A stretch of DNA of 64,000 nt from Heliocybe sulcata (taxonomy: Eukaryota; Basidiomycota; Agaricomycetes; Gloeophyllales; Gloeophyllaceae). The stretch is from the NCBI GenBank assembly GCA_004369045.1, contig ML213503.1, positions 1,521,121 through 1,585,120 on the forward strand, written 5' to 3'. The position numbers and the translations under genes are program-made. This document shows positions 11,402 through 21,843 of the stretch, piece by piece. The notes beneath the pieces were generated by a model. That model saw nothing but the letters and a program-made list of their open reading frames with translations, searched no databases and had not been told where the DNA came from. Every line of letters begins with the position of its first letter. Position 1 is the stretch's first letter.

Positions 11402-12329
11402 ATGTCGTCCGATCTTCAATGGCTCCTCATCCGTGTTCGTCCATGCTCTCGGTTATTTGGAGGCTCTCAGGAGTGCTGACTCCGTGTACTCTTGGCGTTA
11501 ACAGAAGTACAACTCGTTCATGGTGAAGAAGGTGCCGGAGGGCCCTGTCTTCTCCAGAGAGGCCGTATGTTTACTGTGTTTCTTATCATTATGATGGTAC
11601 TGAAATTTGCGTCTGCAGGGTAACCTCCCCAACCTGCACTCTTACAAGTACTCCGGTCTCGCTAACGCCAAGGTAAAGCGAGAAACAGGTCGCGCAACTA
11701 CTCGATTACTGAACTGGACCTATCCTTCTCAGACCATCGCTGTCACGGACACCGGCTCCAACATCCAACTCTCCTACAGCAAGAAGGGCGCCTCCCCCAA
11801 CGCTGTGAAGCCCGCCAAGGCCACTTACTCCATCCGCAGCCGCTCTGGCCCCAGGCGGTCCCTCGGTGCGGCGGCGAAGCTGTCCAAGCGCGGCTACCGC
11901 CCTGACCTGCGCCCTGTGAGTGTCATGCCAATCCTATTTTTCATCTTATTTGCTCTCCCGTTCGCGGAGAGCTGCACATGAATTGCTAGAACCCACGAGA
12001 TTGGCCCTCGGGCTCTTGAACTGATGGGTGTGGACATGTGTGCAAGAGAAATCTCTCCAGTCGGAACGATCAAACCGGCTGGACACCTCGTCTGTCGCTA
12101 TCGGGCGCCGTTCAAACGAGACGCGGAACGTCCGACGTTATGGCGATAACATCTTTCTTCCGAATGACGTTCTTTGCCATTCGCGCAGGAGAGCTTGTTT
12201 GCTGACACATGAGTCTGTCACTAGGTCCTCCTTGCCCGTGTCTCGGCCCTCTCTGCGACCAAGAAGGAGCCCAAGTCGTGGCCAGCGAAGAAGCCTCGGG
12301 GGAAGAAGGCCAAGGCTGCTACCGCATGA
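11402..12329 (+). CDS. RPL28: 60S ribosomal protein eL28
   Basis: Large-subunit ribosomal protein. The start MSSDLQWLLIR joins KYNSFMVKKVPEGPVFSREA, then GNLPNLHSYKYSGLANAK, TIAVTDTGSNIQLSYSKK and a Lys-rich tail ending GKKAKAATA, which matches eL28 in order and length (about 140 residues). Four introns are inferred. The last, 11916-12224, is 309 nt, far longer than the others (about 55-70 nt). Stop at 12327-12329. It lies just downstream of the prenyltransferase on the same strand but belongs to the housekeeping block. Donor of the first intron (gttcgt) is weak but is the one that keeps frame. Confidence 0.93.
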
Positions 12330-12414
12330 GCTATGTTGTACGTGTACGGCTGACGTTCTTCCGCTTTCTGCTTTGGTGTTGTCTGTTCCCTCTCCCTCTT
12401 TGTATGCCCACATG

Positions 12415-12420
12415 AATAAA
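12415..12420 (+). promoter_or_regulatory. Candidate polyadenylation signal AATAAA of eL28
   Basis: A canonical AATAAA lies about 86 nt after the eL28 stop codon, a usual distance for a 3' end signal. Confidence 0.4.
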
Positions 12421-12587
12421 ATATGTTCGCATGCCTCACATGAAAACGGCATTGTACCTCATCGTGATTGTGATATCATAGTGCGGTAGTATGCAGTTGT
12501 CATGGGTCGGTATTGCTTTCAGTTGCTACTATAAAACATTGGACAGACGTTCTTAACAAGTCGGTTATGCAATGCTCAAACTGCCGC

Positions 12588-12950
12588 TCAAACTGCCAAC
12601 GCTTTGCCAGCCGGTTGTGCTATCCGGCCTCCCCTCGCGCCATCCTTGCCGCCCTGACTCTGCTTGTTTGGTCTGTTCATGTCGGCTTTGCGGTGGACAC
12701 TCTCCCTCAGCTTCAGCTCCCTCTCGACGTTATTGTGGCCCTGTCTCTTCTCGCGCTTAGGGACGTCCTCCTCGTGGTCATGATGGTGATCATCCGCTTC
12801 TGCATGCGGTCCGTTGGGCCTCGGATAGTCAGTGGGAGGGTCGTGGGTCACTACACCCGGTACACCCGGTTCGATGGGTTCACTAGCACTACTACCGGTG
12901 TCAGGAATCGGCCACAGAGCAACTGAACCGATACTCACGATATCGTCCGC
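12588..12950 (-). CDS. Hypothetical small hydrophilic protein (uncertain)
   Basis: A roughly 120-codon open frame rich in charged residues, with a His/Asp/Glu cluster (HHHDHEED) followed by Lys/Arg-rich sequence and a C-terminus GGRIAQPAGKALAV. No family recognised. The frame has no internal ATG near its upstream end. A start at ATG 13045 (MSPRQ...) with a short intron would be required, and that joint is a guess. The opposite strand is also open and hydrophobic, so this may be a compositional artefact. Transcript evidence would decide. Confidence 0.3.
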   Translation of the reverse strand, partial: ADDIVSIGSVALWPIPDTGSSASEPIEPGVPGVVTHDPPTDYPRPNGPHAEADDHHHDHEEDVPKREKRQGHNNVERELKLRESVHRKADMNRPNKQSQGGKDGARGGRIAQPAGKALAV

Positions 12951-13045
12951 AACCTCGGTCTCGTCGTAATGTTAGAGTTGAGCGAGAGGCGACGTCCACC
13001 TACTTTCACTTTTTACAGTTAAAGCTACTTGGCGCGGCGACATGA

Positions 13046-13526
13046 TGCAGCTACTTACTCGCTGGTGCATGGAGAGTCATGATTGTAGCGTAGCTAGTTT
13101 AGTTACGGAGATTGGGGAAGACCTCCCTGCTCGTATGACCTTTATATGCTCCATGGAGCGTCAGTGGCCCGGTGACCAGGGAATGGACTCGATGTAGACT
13201 TCTATTCAATCCCATTTGTAGCGTCACGTGACTGCGACTAGTTCTCCGCCCAGACGCGTCGCGGCTTTCTTCAACCTCTTCATCGCATTTCAGTACTTTC
13301 AGTCCTCCTACTCTCCCGTCTCGTGGCGGGACCCACTGCTACCCTGGCTACCATTCTAACCTGCCGGCAACGTCTTTGCCAAGGGCTGCACCGGCTCTTG
13401 CTAGCAACACGCCCAAGTTCATACGGACGCTCCTCGGGCTCAATTTTGCTCCGGTTCACCTCGTCAGTATCAGCTGCGCTGCCGGAACCACTATCATTGC
13501 AGGTGGAAGACGCTCTGCAAGCCCCT
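13046..13526. other. Upstream region of the TRF4/5-like gene
   Basis: Promoter and 5' leader of the poly(A) polymerase gene. The frame preceding the chosen ATG is open to 13323 without an ATG, so an upstream first exon or a longer leader is possible. Confidence 0.4.
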
Positions 13527-15355
13527 ATGAAGCACCCTCTACCGGACAAACCTATTGTCGAACCTCCGTTGAAGAAACAGCGACCATCATCGAGTGGCGC
13601 AGATAAGGGCACATCTGAGTACGAGAACAAAGAGCAGAAGTGAGTGCCGTGGCAATTATTCAGGCCATATGTTTGCCGATTGCCAATTCGAACAGGTTGC
13701 ACGACGAGATTGTGGCATTTGTCAAATGGCTCGAACCAACAGATCAAGAAATTGTTGCACGCGAATTAGTATTTGGCTGTATCGAGCGAATCATCCACAA
13801 GCGTTTTGGAAGATGTGAAGTCGAGCTTTTCGGCAGTGTCCCTCAAGGTCTGTGCTTTCCCGACAGGTATGCTGTGTGCTGTATGACCGACATCGACTAT
13901 TGACCACTGAGATCTCCAGCGATCTAGATATAGTAGTCCTCTCCAAGCAGTTCACAAAGGGACAGAAGCTCACCAAGACACTTAGATCTCTTCGTACCGC
14001 ACTTCTCCGTAGGGGAATCTCGAGGGGCGTCGAGGTGATCGCGAAAGCCCGAGTGCCTATCGTCAAAATGCTTACTACACCCGCATACGGTAGTCTCCGT
14101 CTCATCTTCTCTGTAATAGTTATCTCATAGACGTACGCAGGCAATTTCCATGTCGACATCAGCTTCAACAGCAAGAACGGTGTAGATGTCGTTCATCTTG
14201 TCAAAATGTACATGAACAGCATGCCTGCTCTCCGACCATTACTCCTCGTCTTGAAGAGGTTCCTGGACCAACGCGGTTTCAACAACACTGCCACTTCCGG
14301 CATTGGCAGTTTCATTCTCACTAACATGGTCATCAGCTTTCTTCAGGTGCGGCTGACCAGTGTCCGTCTTCTGAGACCCTTGACTAATCGGGGTGACATA
14401 TGGAATAGCTGAACCCTGGCCAACGACCTCCAGAGCTTCTCGACAATCCCTTGGGACAAGAGGCTCTGGGCCGAATTCTACTGGACTTCTTCTATTACTA
14501 CGGGTACACGTTCCCTTATGAGACACATTACATCTGCGTGGTAGAAAGGAAACTCGGGCTCAAGAAGGATAAGGGCTGGGATCGCGGTGACTTCCGGGCG
14601 GCGCTGGCCATCGAGTCCATGATAGATTCTGGTACGTACAACTAGAGTCTCCGCGGATTTGTTGGACTGCGCTCACATATCGCGTCACAGAGCGAGATAT
14701 CGGCGCCCCTGTCGGCAAAATCAAACTGATCCGGAAGGAGTTCCAATTGGCATTCGAAACTCTTAAAGACCTCCCGTTCGACACGACCGCGCGTTCCGTA
14801 GACGTGCTTAGCAGCATTGTGAAGTTGGCCAAGGGGGTAAGGCATCTCAGGACTTCCTTATGGGCTATCACAGTGTGCTGAACTTGCGCTCGACTGTTCC
14901 GACAGACCATCGGTCAACGGCGACGCCTTGAGAAGCTAGTTAACAGTGGCGCCTTGGCGCGAGCCACCGCCAGCGCAGACGATAGCTCGTCTGACGAGCC
15001 AAGGAGAAAGAAGGGGAAGAAGGCAAAGAAGGATCGTTCAGAATCACCGCCTGTTTCCCGAGAGTACCACACTTACTCACGGAGACCCCACCCATACGCA
15101 TCTTCCGGATTCGAGTCGCGGTATCATGCTCCCCTGCCGCCACCGCCGCCTGCTCACCCTGGCTGCGACGGTTACGCGTACAATCGCTACGCCGACTACC
15201 CTCCACCTTACTATGGTCGTGACACTTCCCCTCCATCCACAAGCTACCGGGACTATCCGGACTACGACGTTCAACGTCGGTACGAATATGAAGAGCCAAG
15301 GTCGCATACTGTTTCTCGTGATGACTACCAAAGATACAGGCAGCAGCGGCGATGA
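13527..15355 (+). CDS. Non-canonical poly(A) polymerase, TRF4/5 (PAPD5/Cid14) type
   Basis: Nuclear nucleotidyltransferase that, in the TRAMP complex, adds short A tails to RNAs destined for exosome decay. Landmarks: LHDEIVAFVKWLEPT, then the DNA polymerase beta signature LFGSVPQGLCFPDSDLDIVV with the GS motif and the two catalytic Asp of SDLDI (split by an intron). Next come the third acidic strand VDISFN, the central domain LRPLLLVLKRFLDQRGFN, and the PAP-associated domain with LGRILLDFFYYYGYTF. The C-tail is low-complexity (KKGKKAKK, then Tyr/Pro/Arg-rich repeats), as is usual for Trf4 proteins. The start at 13527 (MKHPLPDKPIVEPPLKKQR) is the best in-frame ATG. About 490 residues. Confidence 0.88.
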
Positions 15356-16815
15356 GTGCCATAATTCACTGGCAAATTCTGACAATTCCCATTCTATGTA
15401 CCAATGCATACCTTGACTTGTATAATGGTCAGAATCTGCCTCACAGTTGCCAGCCCATGATCCTGTCAACCTCCAAAATTCAGGCCTCAGTACAAGTGTC
15501 CCGACCTGTCGACATGATCTCAGATGTGGAGCGTTTAACGAGATGTCCGCCCGTCTTTCCTCCTCGCGTCGGTCGCCATCGGAATCCTCGAAATTGTAAG
15601 GGTGCTCTTATTACGCGCTTGCCTCCGCCCCAGATCTGAAGATCTGAGGCTGGGAAAACGGGACTTGCGGCACGGTAATGATACCACTGCACTAAAATAA
15701 AAAGAAAAAGAAAAAGAAAAAAGAAAAAAGGGGATTGGCTCAAGGAGCCACGTGGCCTATCCGGATGTAGTCCACTGTGGCTGGTAGTGTTCAGTACCTC
15801 GCCTTCGAGCTCGCATTACCATGGTATTTTAAGAAACGCAGAATCTATATGATCAATGCATTCCAAAATTTTTGCTTCTGGGCCCTAATTCCCATTTTTT
15901 TCTCCCGGTCTTCGACCGGGCAACAGACCAGTGCCAAAGCTTCACAGAAGCCGGAGGCTGGAAAGCCAAGGGAGGAATAAAGTACCTAAGTACAACAGTG
16001 TGTTTCTAGCACTCAATATTACTAGAAAGGTGGCTCCACAACTCTCCTCGAGCCTCGAGGTGCTCTGAGCGGGAAGGCGAGAGGGCGGACACGATGCTTC
16101 CCACGGTTAGAACCCCGCTCGATATCAACGGTGGCTGAAAGTGCAATGCTTTCTATGAAGCTCTGTTGCACATTTTATCCTCAAACATCTCCTCTACTAG
16201 ATAAATAAAATGATATAAACAATATACCAATTTTTTCTCGTTTTACTACGAGCTGTAACTTGTCCTATGGATCACCTATGATATTGAGCGGAGTACGAAC
16301 TATCCAAGTCAGTCCGGCAAAGTCCGCTGTGCTCCAGCAACGTTGTCGCTCTTACAGCAGCCACGGTATCGCACGCTGACCAGCTGAAGGTCACAAAATG
16401 TATTATAGCCCTCGCCATATTCTAATTCATAGATCTTTTAGATTTTTTTGACAGTTTCCACGTTCTGCAAGCTCTGTGCAAGATGCTTTCCGCGTCGCCA
16501 CTAGCCACGTGAACTTCCCTATTCTGGATTGAAACTCCGCTCAATATCATTATCAATATCATGCCTGGGAGTGAGTAACGCCCCGGACTTGCTGGCTGAA
16601 CAGAGCAATTTTGTAAGACATAAAGGCAGCCATTAGCCTCCTCGTCAACAGCGACAAATGGTATAACTTTCTAACTCAAGTATCGCAATATTAACGTTCA
16701 TGCTTCTCAGCGTTTGACGATAACGGAACAGCAAGAGATGCATAAGAGGTCATAAGCATGGAGATAATGACCACGATGTCGACATGACCTAAGAATATGG
16801 GACAAACTAGTGTGT
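15356..16815. other. 1.46 kb convergent intergenic region
   Basis: Lies between the converging poly(A) polymerase and uS4 genes. Contains an A-rich purine tract at 15694-15733 and AT-rich stretches around 16200-16260 and 16420-16450. I found no convincing gene. An ATG followed by good splice-like signals near 16561 is discussed among rejected items. Confidence 0.5.
15694..15733 (+). repeat. Low-complexity A-rich purine tract
   Basis: About 40 bases of A runs broken by single G at near-regular spacing (aaaaag units), with C or T nearly absent. Typical simple-sequence slippage DNA. Confidence 0.7.
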
Positions 16816-17651
16816 TTACTCTTCCTCCTCCTCCTCGCCACCCTCCTCCTTCTTCTGGGCAGCAAGAGCGCGCTTGCGCTTGACACGACCGGGGCGGCCT
16901 CCACCGTAGGGAGAAGTGAGGGCGAAGTCAATGTGCTTTTGGGAGTCGAGACGAACAACGAACGACGGTACGTTGACAATCTGCTTGCCAACACTATAGT
17001 GCATGCAGCAATTCAGGGACCCGGATCCAGGAGATACAAGAGCAGACGTACCGAATATGCCGCTGACGGATGAGGACACGAGCATGGTGGATGGACTTGG
17101 CCAGACCGCTCTTGAAGACCTGGGTTTGTAACCTTCTCTCCAAGAAATCCTCGATCTTCAACGCCAACACGTAATCGAGCCTCATACGGGTCTCATCCAA
17201 CACACCGATGCGGACCAGCCGGCGGATAAGAGCGTTACCCTCGAAAAGACGCTTGGGGTCCTTCTCATCGAGCTTCAACAGCTCACGAGCGGCACGACGG
17301 ATTTTGGAAAGGATAAGGGCGATACGCCAGATCTCGCGCTTGTTGCGCAGACCGTATTCACCGGCCAGCTGTAGAACGTAGGATATTAGACGAGTTGCGC
17401 GACCAATGGGGCAGAACTCGCCTTGAGCTCGGCATCGAGACGAGCCGACTCGAAAGGTCGACGAGGGACCTTATAACTGTATCACAAAGGATCATGACAC
17501 GGGGCAGGGCTGAAATCAGCACGCTGCATCCCTCCACTAAGTGGATCTTGAAGTAGAAAGCTCACGTCTTTGAGTGATTCCGCGGGGCCCTACAGCAGCA
17601 ACATTAATACGCTCTGGGTAAGCAAGCTACGGTGGCAACATACCTGGGCAT
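16816..17651 (-). CDS. RPS9: 40S ribosomal protein uS4 (S9)
   Basis: Small-subunit ribosomal protein. [20 protein letters not shown] is split over three short exons (start ATG at 17651). Then come [26 protein letters not shown], the S4 RNA-binding domain in [20 protein letters not shown], and [20 protein letters not shown]. The C-terminus is acidic, ending GGEEEEEE. All pieces and their order match eukaryotic uS4. It is head to head with eL21, 241 bp apart. Confidence 0.95.
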
Positions 17652-17892
17652 TTTCTTGAGAATGAGGACCTACGCCTAACTTGCAGACTGAGGGTTACCG
17701 ACGCGCTAGCCAAATCTATGCAAATAAGGAAGGTTCAACACGAGCCACAACTGTGCAGTACCACATCCCAGCCACCCGGGTAAGGCCGAAGCGAGGCACT
17801 CGAACAGTCGTGACGCCAACCCCGACGACCGTTAGTGCATTGTTCTAACTCTTGCTGGTGAACGGACTTACCGATTTCGAACAGTTCTCAAG
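17652..17892. promoter_or_regulatory. Shared divergent promoter of uS4 and eL21 genes
   Basis: 241 bp separates the two start codons of opposite-strand ribosomal protein genes, so all 5' control sequence of both must lie here or in introns. I did not identify a specific factor site. Confidence 0.6.
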
Positions 17893-18536
17893 ATGCCTCA
17901 CTCATTCGGTTACCGCGCGCGTACGCGCGACATGTTCAAGCGGGGGTTCAAGGGTGCGTGATAGCTCTGACCTTGAGTCGGAAACTTAGACTGATCGAAA
18001 CATATAGAGAAGGGTCAGATCAGGCTCTCCACCTACCTCGTCCCCTTCCATGTCGGTGACATCGTCGACATCAAAGCTAACGCTGCCCAGCAGAAGGGTA
18101 TGCCCCACAAGTACTACCACGGGTACGCCTCAATCTGCACTTGCTTTATGGGCGCTATTAACGTATGCCTTAAGACGAACTGGTATCGTCTACAACGTGA
18201 CTCCCCATGCCGTTGGTGTCATTGTGTATAAGGTCGTCGGCAATCGCTACATTGAAAAGCGGGTGAACATTCGCCTTGAGCACATCAAGCACTCAAAATG
18301 TCGGCAAGAGTTCTTGGACCGCGTCAAGCGGAACCACAGCGCGCATGTGAAGGCGAAGGAGACTGGTGGTACGTGCATCGATGAATCTTCATTCCGAGAT
18401 AACCAAGTCTGATTTGCCATTAGAGCGCGTTCAGCTCAAGCGTCTCCCCGCATTACCACGGGAAGCCCGCACGGTCTCCACGGCGGACAACGCACCCCAG
18501 ACCATCACCCCCGTTCCTTACGAGACGACTATCTGA
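17893..18536 (+). CDS. RPL21: 60S ribosomal protein eL21
   Basis: Large-subunit ribosomal protein. [20 protein letters not shown] joins [20 protein letters not shown], then [40 protein letters not shown] and [20 protein letters not shown]. The protein ends [11 protein letters not shown]. Three GT-AG introns are present (the one after KRGFK is about 70 nt). Length is about 160 residues as usual. Stop at 18534-18536. Confidence 0.96.
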
Positions 18537-19026
18537 TCAGTAGTCGGTGCTGCTGGTTATTTGCTTTTAGTAGTCGTTGTGATCATCCCGCATGTCCCTC
18601 CACTTGTTGTCTTTTTCTATGTCCATGCAATGAATAGGCAGAGCATGAGAACCCTCTTCAGGCGTGTCTATCGATCAACCATGTCCTGCTGGTGGCAAGA
18701 ATATCTGTTGGAGTCGCGTCCTACATGCACGCTCTGCATGCTCTACGCCACAACAAATAGGTGTCACTGGTCGCTACGTATTGCCTTCCAATGCATAGCC
18801 ATGGCCCATAAGGCTTGCACGCTTGTATGAATAGAACAGTGAGTGTTCTGGGGTACAGTTAGGGGAGCCTAACGTAAATAAGTTGTGGCACGAAGTTATG
18901 TGGCCTTGTTTGTGATCAGTTGGCCTGATGTAACTGAATGTACGGGGGTCCCAACTTTTCTCACTCAACCACGACCAACGTCGTCGCCAGTGCCCTCAGC
19001 AAGAACGACTATCGAAACTGCCAACA
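18537..19026. other. Spacer between eL21 and Tra2-like genes
   Basis: eL21 3' flank and the promoter of the RRM protein gene. No gene seen. Confidence 0.5.
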
Positions 19027-20561
19027 ATGGATGACGGTACGTTCCCAGCCATCAGCCTCTCGCTCCGGCGACGAACAGCACTGTTGTACTCGACGTTTCT
19101 TCCGTGTCCGTCTCCGTCCAGCAGCGTCTTTCGGTAGAGGCACCAGCATAGACGTCGTTGTTTCCTTCATCCTTCAGTATACCCGGCGGTGATTATCACC
19201 TTCACCCTCCTCTCGTCGACGCGGTGCAGTGCGGTTTGGGGCGCGTCCTAGGAGCGGTGCTTCGACATGTCGACTATCCTTTCTTTCACCCATAAAGAGT
19301 TGGCTGTGCGAGGCGATGAGACCGGTCGGTTGCAGTTGGCTTAAGGCCAGTTTCCGGCATCTCGGCCATTCATCTTCGTCATGGACGGCAAATGTATGGA
19401 TACCACCGTCGTCAGTCTCGAGCCCTGTGGACCGACTCGCTGCTCGTCGCCGTCTGCCTTTCATTCCCTTGCCCTTCCCTAATCCGCCCTTCGACATGAT
19501 CCGACCTGACCTGCCTTCATCCCTCATGTACCATTTCTTCAACGCGTAGCATGGCAATCCCAAGACATCGCGCCCACCAACAGCGGCGGGATCAGTATCC
19601 CTACCAATGACATCTCCATGGCCTCCATCTCAAATGGAAATAGTCAGGAGCAAGGCTGGAACAATGGTGAAGGCCGGTCGCCTGGTGGAGACCAAAACGG
19701 CGGGCCACCGAGACGGTCGAGTAGGAGCAGGAGTCCGGGCCCGAGGGGAGGCGACAGAGGGTACGTTTGTGTCCCTGGCCCGCATGAAGACGATTGGCTC
19801 AGTATACACGACAGGCGCGGTGAGGAAGGAGGAGGCGTCAACCCTGGAAATAACCTTCACGTCTCTGGTCTGAGTTACAAGGTCGATACCCGTGACCTCG
19901 AACAGGCCTTTGCCAAAGTTGGTCGCGTGAGTACCACGTCTGTCGCTACAGCCTGCAGCCTGTAGTCTGACTATTTTGCAGGTTAAAAAGGCGCAGGTCA
20001 TGTATGATCCCCATACGCGCGAGTCTCGCGGATTCGGGTTCGTGACTATGGAGACTGCTGAGGAGGCTGAGGCGGCCGTTACCGCTCTCAATGCTACTGA
20101 CTTCATGGGTAAGACAGTTACCGTTGAGAAGGCAAGTAGTATTTCTTCGAGGACATGGATGACCATTAACAGCTTCCCACGAAAGGCTCGCCGTGGACGC
20201 GCTAGGACACCCACGCCTGGCCGGTATTATGGCCCGCCTAAGCGTAACCAAAGTGAGCGTCGTATCTCAGGTCTGTATCTCCAGTCCTCTAACTCATCTT
20301 GTCATAGACGAACGCCCGTACGACCCTCGGCCGTACGACAGCCGGTATGCCCGCGACTTCGATGACCGCCGTGGCGGACGCGGTGGTCACCGCGATGAGT
20401 ACCGCGGCGGCAGAGGAGGAGGATACGACCGCGATTACCGTGAAGATTATGATCGCGGGTACCGTGACTACGACCGCAGGTATGATGACAGGAGAGGCGG
20501 AGGCGGAGGATACGAGGACAGGCGCTATGAGGACCGGAGGTATGAAGATAGGAGATATTAG
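19027..20561 (+). CDS. Transformer-2-like SR-type RRM splicing regulator
   Basis: RNA-binding protein with one RRM. RNP2 is LHVSGL and RNP1 is RGFGFVTM, preceded by an Arg/Ser segment (RRSSRSRSPGPRGG). It is followed by a tail of RGG and Arg-Asp-Tyr repeats ending in three YEDRR units. This RS-RRM-RGG/RD layout is that of Tra2-type factors binding GAA-rich exonic enhancers. Proposed start is a tiny exon 19027-19036 (MDD plus one base) joined across a 513-nt intron to 19550 (AWQSQDIAPTNSGG). An alternative start is the ATG at 19619. Other introns are about 50-70 nt. Stop at 20559-20561. Confidence 0.82.
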
Positions 20562-21036
20562 GCTGCTGAAGCCACACACCGTCGTTCGGTTCAAAAGTCA
20601 ATTGTTGCGTGTCGTCATTGTGTCTGGCAATGCCCTCCCGTACGTGAATGTTCGTCTGGCATCTGTCGTTACTGCTGTTTGTGTCTATTACTATGTATCT
20701 TCAGCTACAGCCTTCTGAGATGCTTATTGGTGTGAATCCTGTCCCCTTCTACGGCAAGCGACATCCGAGGTGAGGCTTGTCCCAATCTTGACTGAAACGG
20801 GAGAAAGTTGCCCGCGGGAGGGCCATAGCCAGTGGTGTCTGCTGGATGCAACGATGGTAATAACTTTCGTTAGGTGGTGATACATTACAAACAGCCAGCC
20901 ACGCGTAGTAGGTCCATAGTCTAGGGATTGCCAGTCAGGAGGTCCACCACAGCGACTAGCGACAACGATCGTCATTAAACATGAACACCAAACGCATAGA
21001 ACCTAATACGCACTCTATCGCCGGAGCAACGACATT
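20562..21036. other. Convergent 3' region between Tra2-like and COX6 genes
   Basis: Two facing 3' flanks. No gene seen. Confidence 0.5.
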
Positions 21037-21493
21037 TTATGAGGTATAGAGTTCCTCTTTTATCTGAATGCCTGAAACGAACCAGTCTCGGGACGTGTCG
21101 TTAAATGATGGAAAGCCAAATCATACCGAGCTCCTCCCTGACAGGCTTCAACTCCTCCAGATATGCCTGGTACTGCTTCTGGTTCTCCACCTTTTCCTTG
21201 ATTCCCTCGAATACCCTGACCGCGGTCGCGTAGTCGTCAACCCTCCGCGCCGCCCGGATAGCAGCCTCGCACACAGCCGGGGCGGGTACCAGATCGTGTG
21301 CAAAACAGTTGTTAAGGCCCCGCTGAACCTCGAACAGGTCCTGGGCGTTTTTGAAGAAATCGACGTATCGTTCGCTGAAGGACTCGAACGTTTCCTGACC
21401 GTGGGCGCTGGACGAGTTGCGGATAAGGACCGGCGTGTTGCGCAGGGCCACAGGGCGAGCCCTGAGGGCAGTCGAGAGCATCGCGCGCTGCAT
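21037..21493 (-). CDS. COX6: Cytochrome c oxidase subunit 6 (Va-type), mitochondrial
   Basis: Nuclear-encoded matrix-side subunit of respiratory complex IV. It has an Arg-rich presequence (MQRAMLSTALRARPVALR) followed by the family core: FSERYVDFFKNAQDLFEVQR, LNNCFAHDLVPAP, AIRAARRVDDYATAVRVFEG and ELKPVREELG. A last intron of about 53 nt joins a short terminal exon giving IQIKEELYTS, where this family always ends. About 134 residues. Stop at 21037. Confidence 0.92.
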
Positions 21494-21843
21494 AATAGGC
21501 GGGAGGGCTACCGATGTCGGCGAATATTTGGCAGGGAGGTTTGAGATGGCGTTCCTATTTCAGCGCTCGGGGCGAACCGGCAACTCGCGGGCATCCTGTC
21601 TGCTTTCCTCCTGGCCATGGCGAGACTTTCTCAGGCCACGCATATCAGAAGTATTTGTATTTCTTGTCATAGTTACTTGCCATCTGCCGTCCAGGACAGA
21701 TGCTCCCCACACTATCCCTGATGGAGAGCGGGCAGGCGCTAATTCTGGTGAGCATTATGCAACAGATAAGCGGTAGATGGTATGTAACATCTATGCAAGA
21801 AATCCACGCTAGGTGACCTTTACACCGAGGGAATACTCGGCCT
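21494..21843. other. Spacer between MET1 and COX6 (tandem, minus strand)
   Basis: Contains the COX6 promoter and the MET1 3' flank. No gene seen. Confidence 0.5.

Noticed and set aside
12840-12900. Possible tRNA box B (ggttcgat) on the plus strand
   Set aside because: No matching box A or cloverleaf could be drawn around it; it is part of a short direct repeat (acacccggt).
12513-12926. Plus-strand 137-codon frame with hydrophobic segments downstream of eL28
   Set aside because: It overlaps the 3' flank of eL28 and a more protein-like charged frame on the other strand. The hydrophobic stretch is what antisense of a charged frame gives.
16561-16762. Possible tiny spliced gene starting MPG with micro-exons before uS4
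   Set aside because: Good-looking GTGAGT and CAG signals can be chained into about 20 codons, but the product matches nothing known, has no CaaX end like a pheromone precursor, and depends on 9-nt exons.
19229-19549. 107-codon plus-strand frame inside the Tra2-like first intron
   Set aside because: Not in frame with the ATG at 19027, stops exactly at the acceptor TAG, and its composition is Arg/Ser/Pro-rich as expected from pyrimidine-rich intron DNA.
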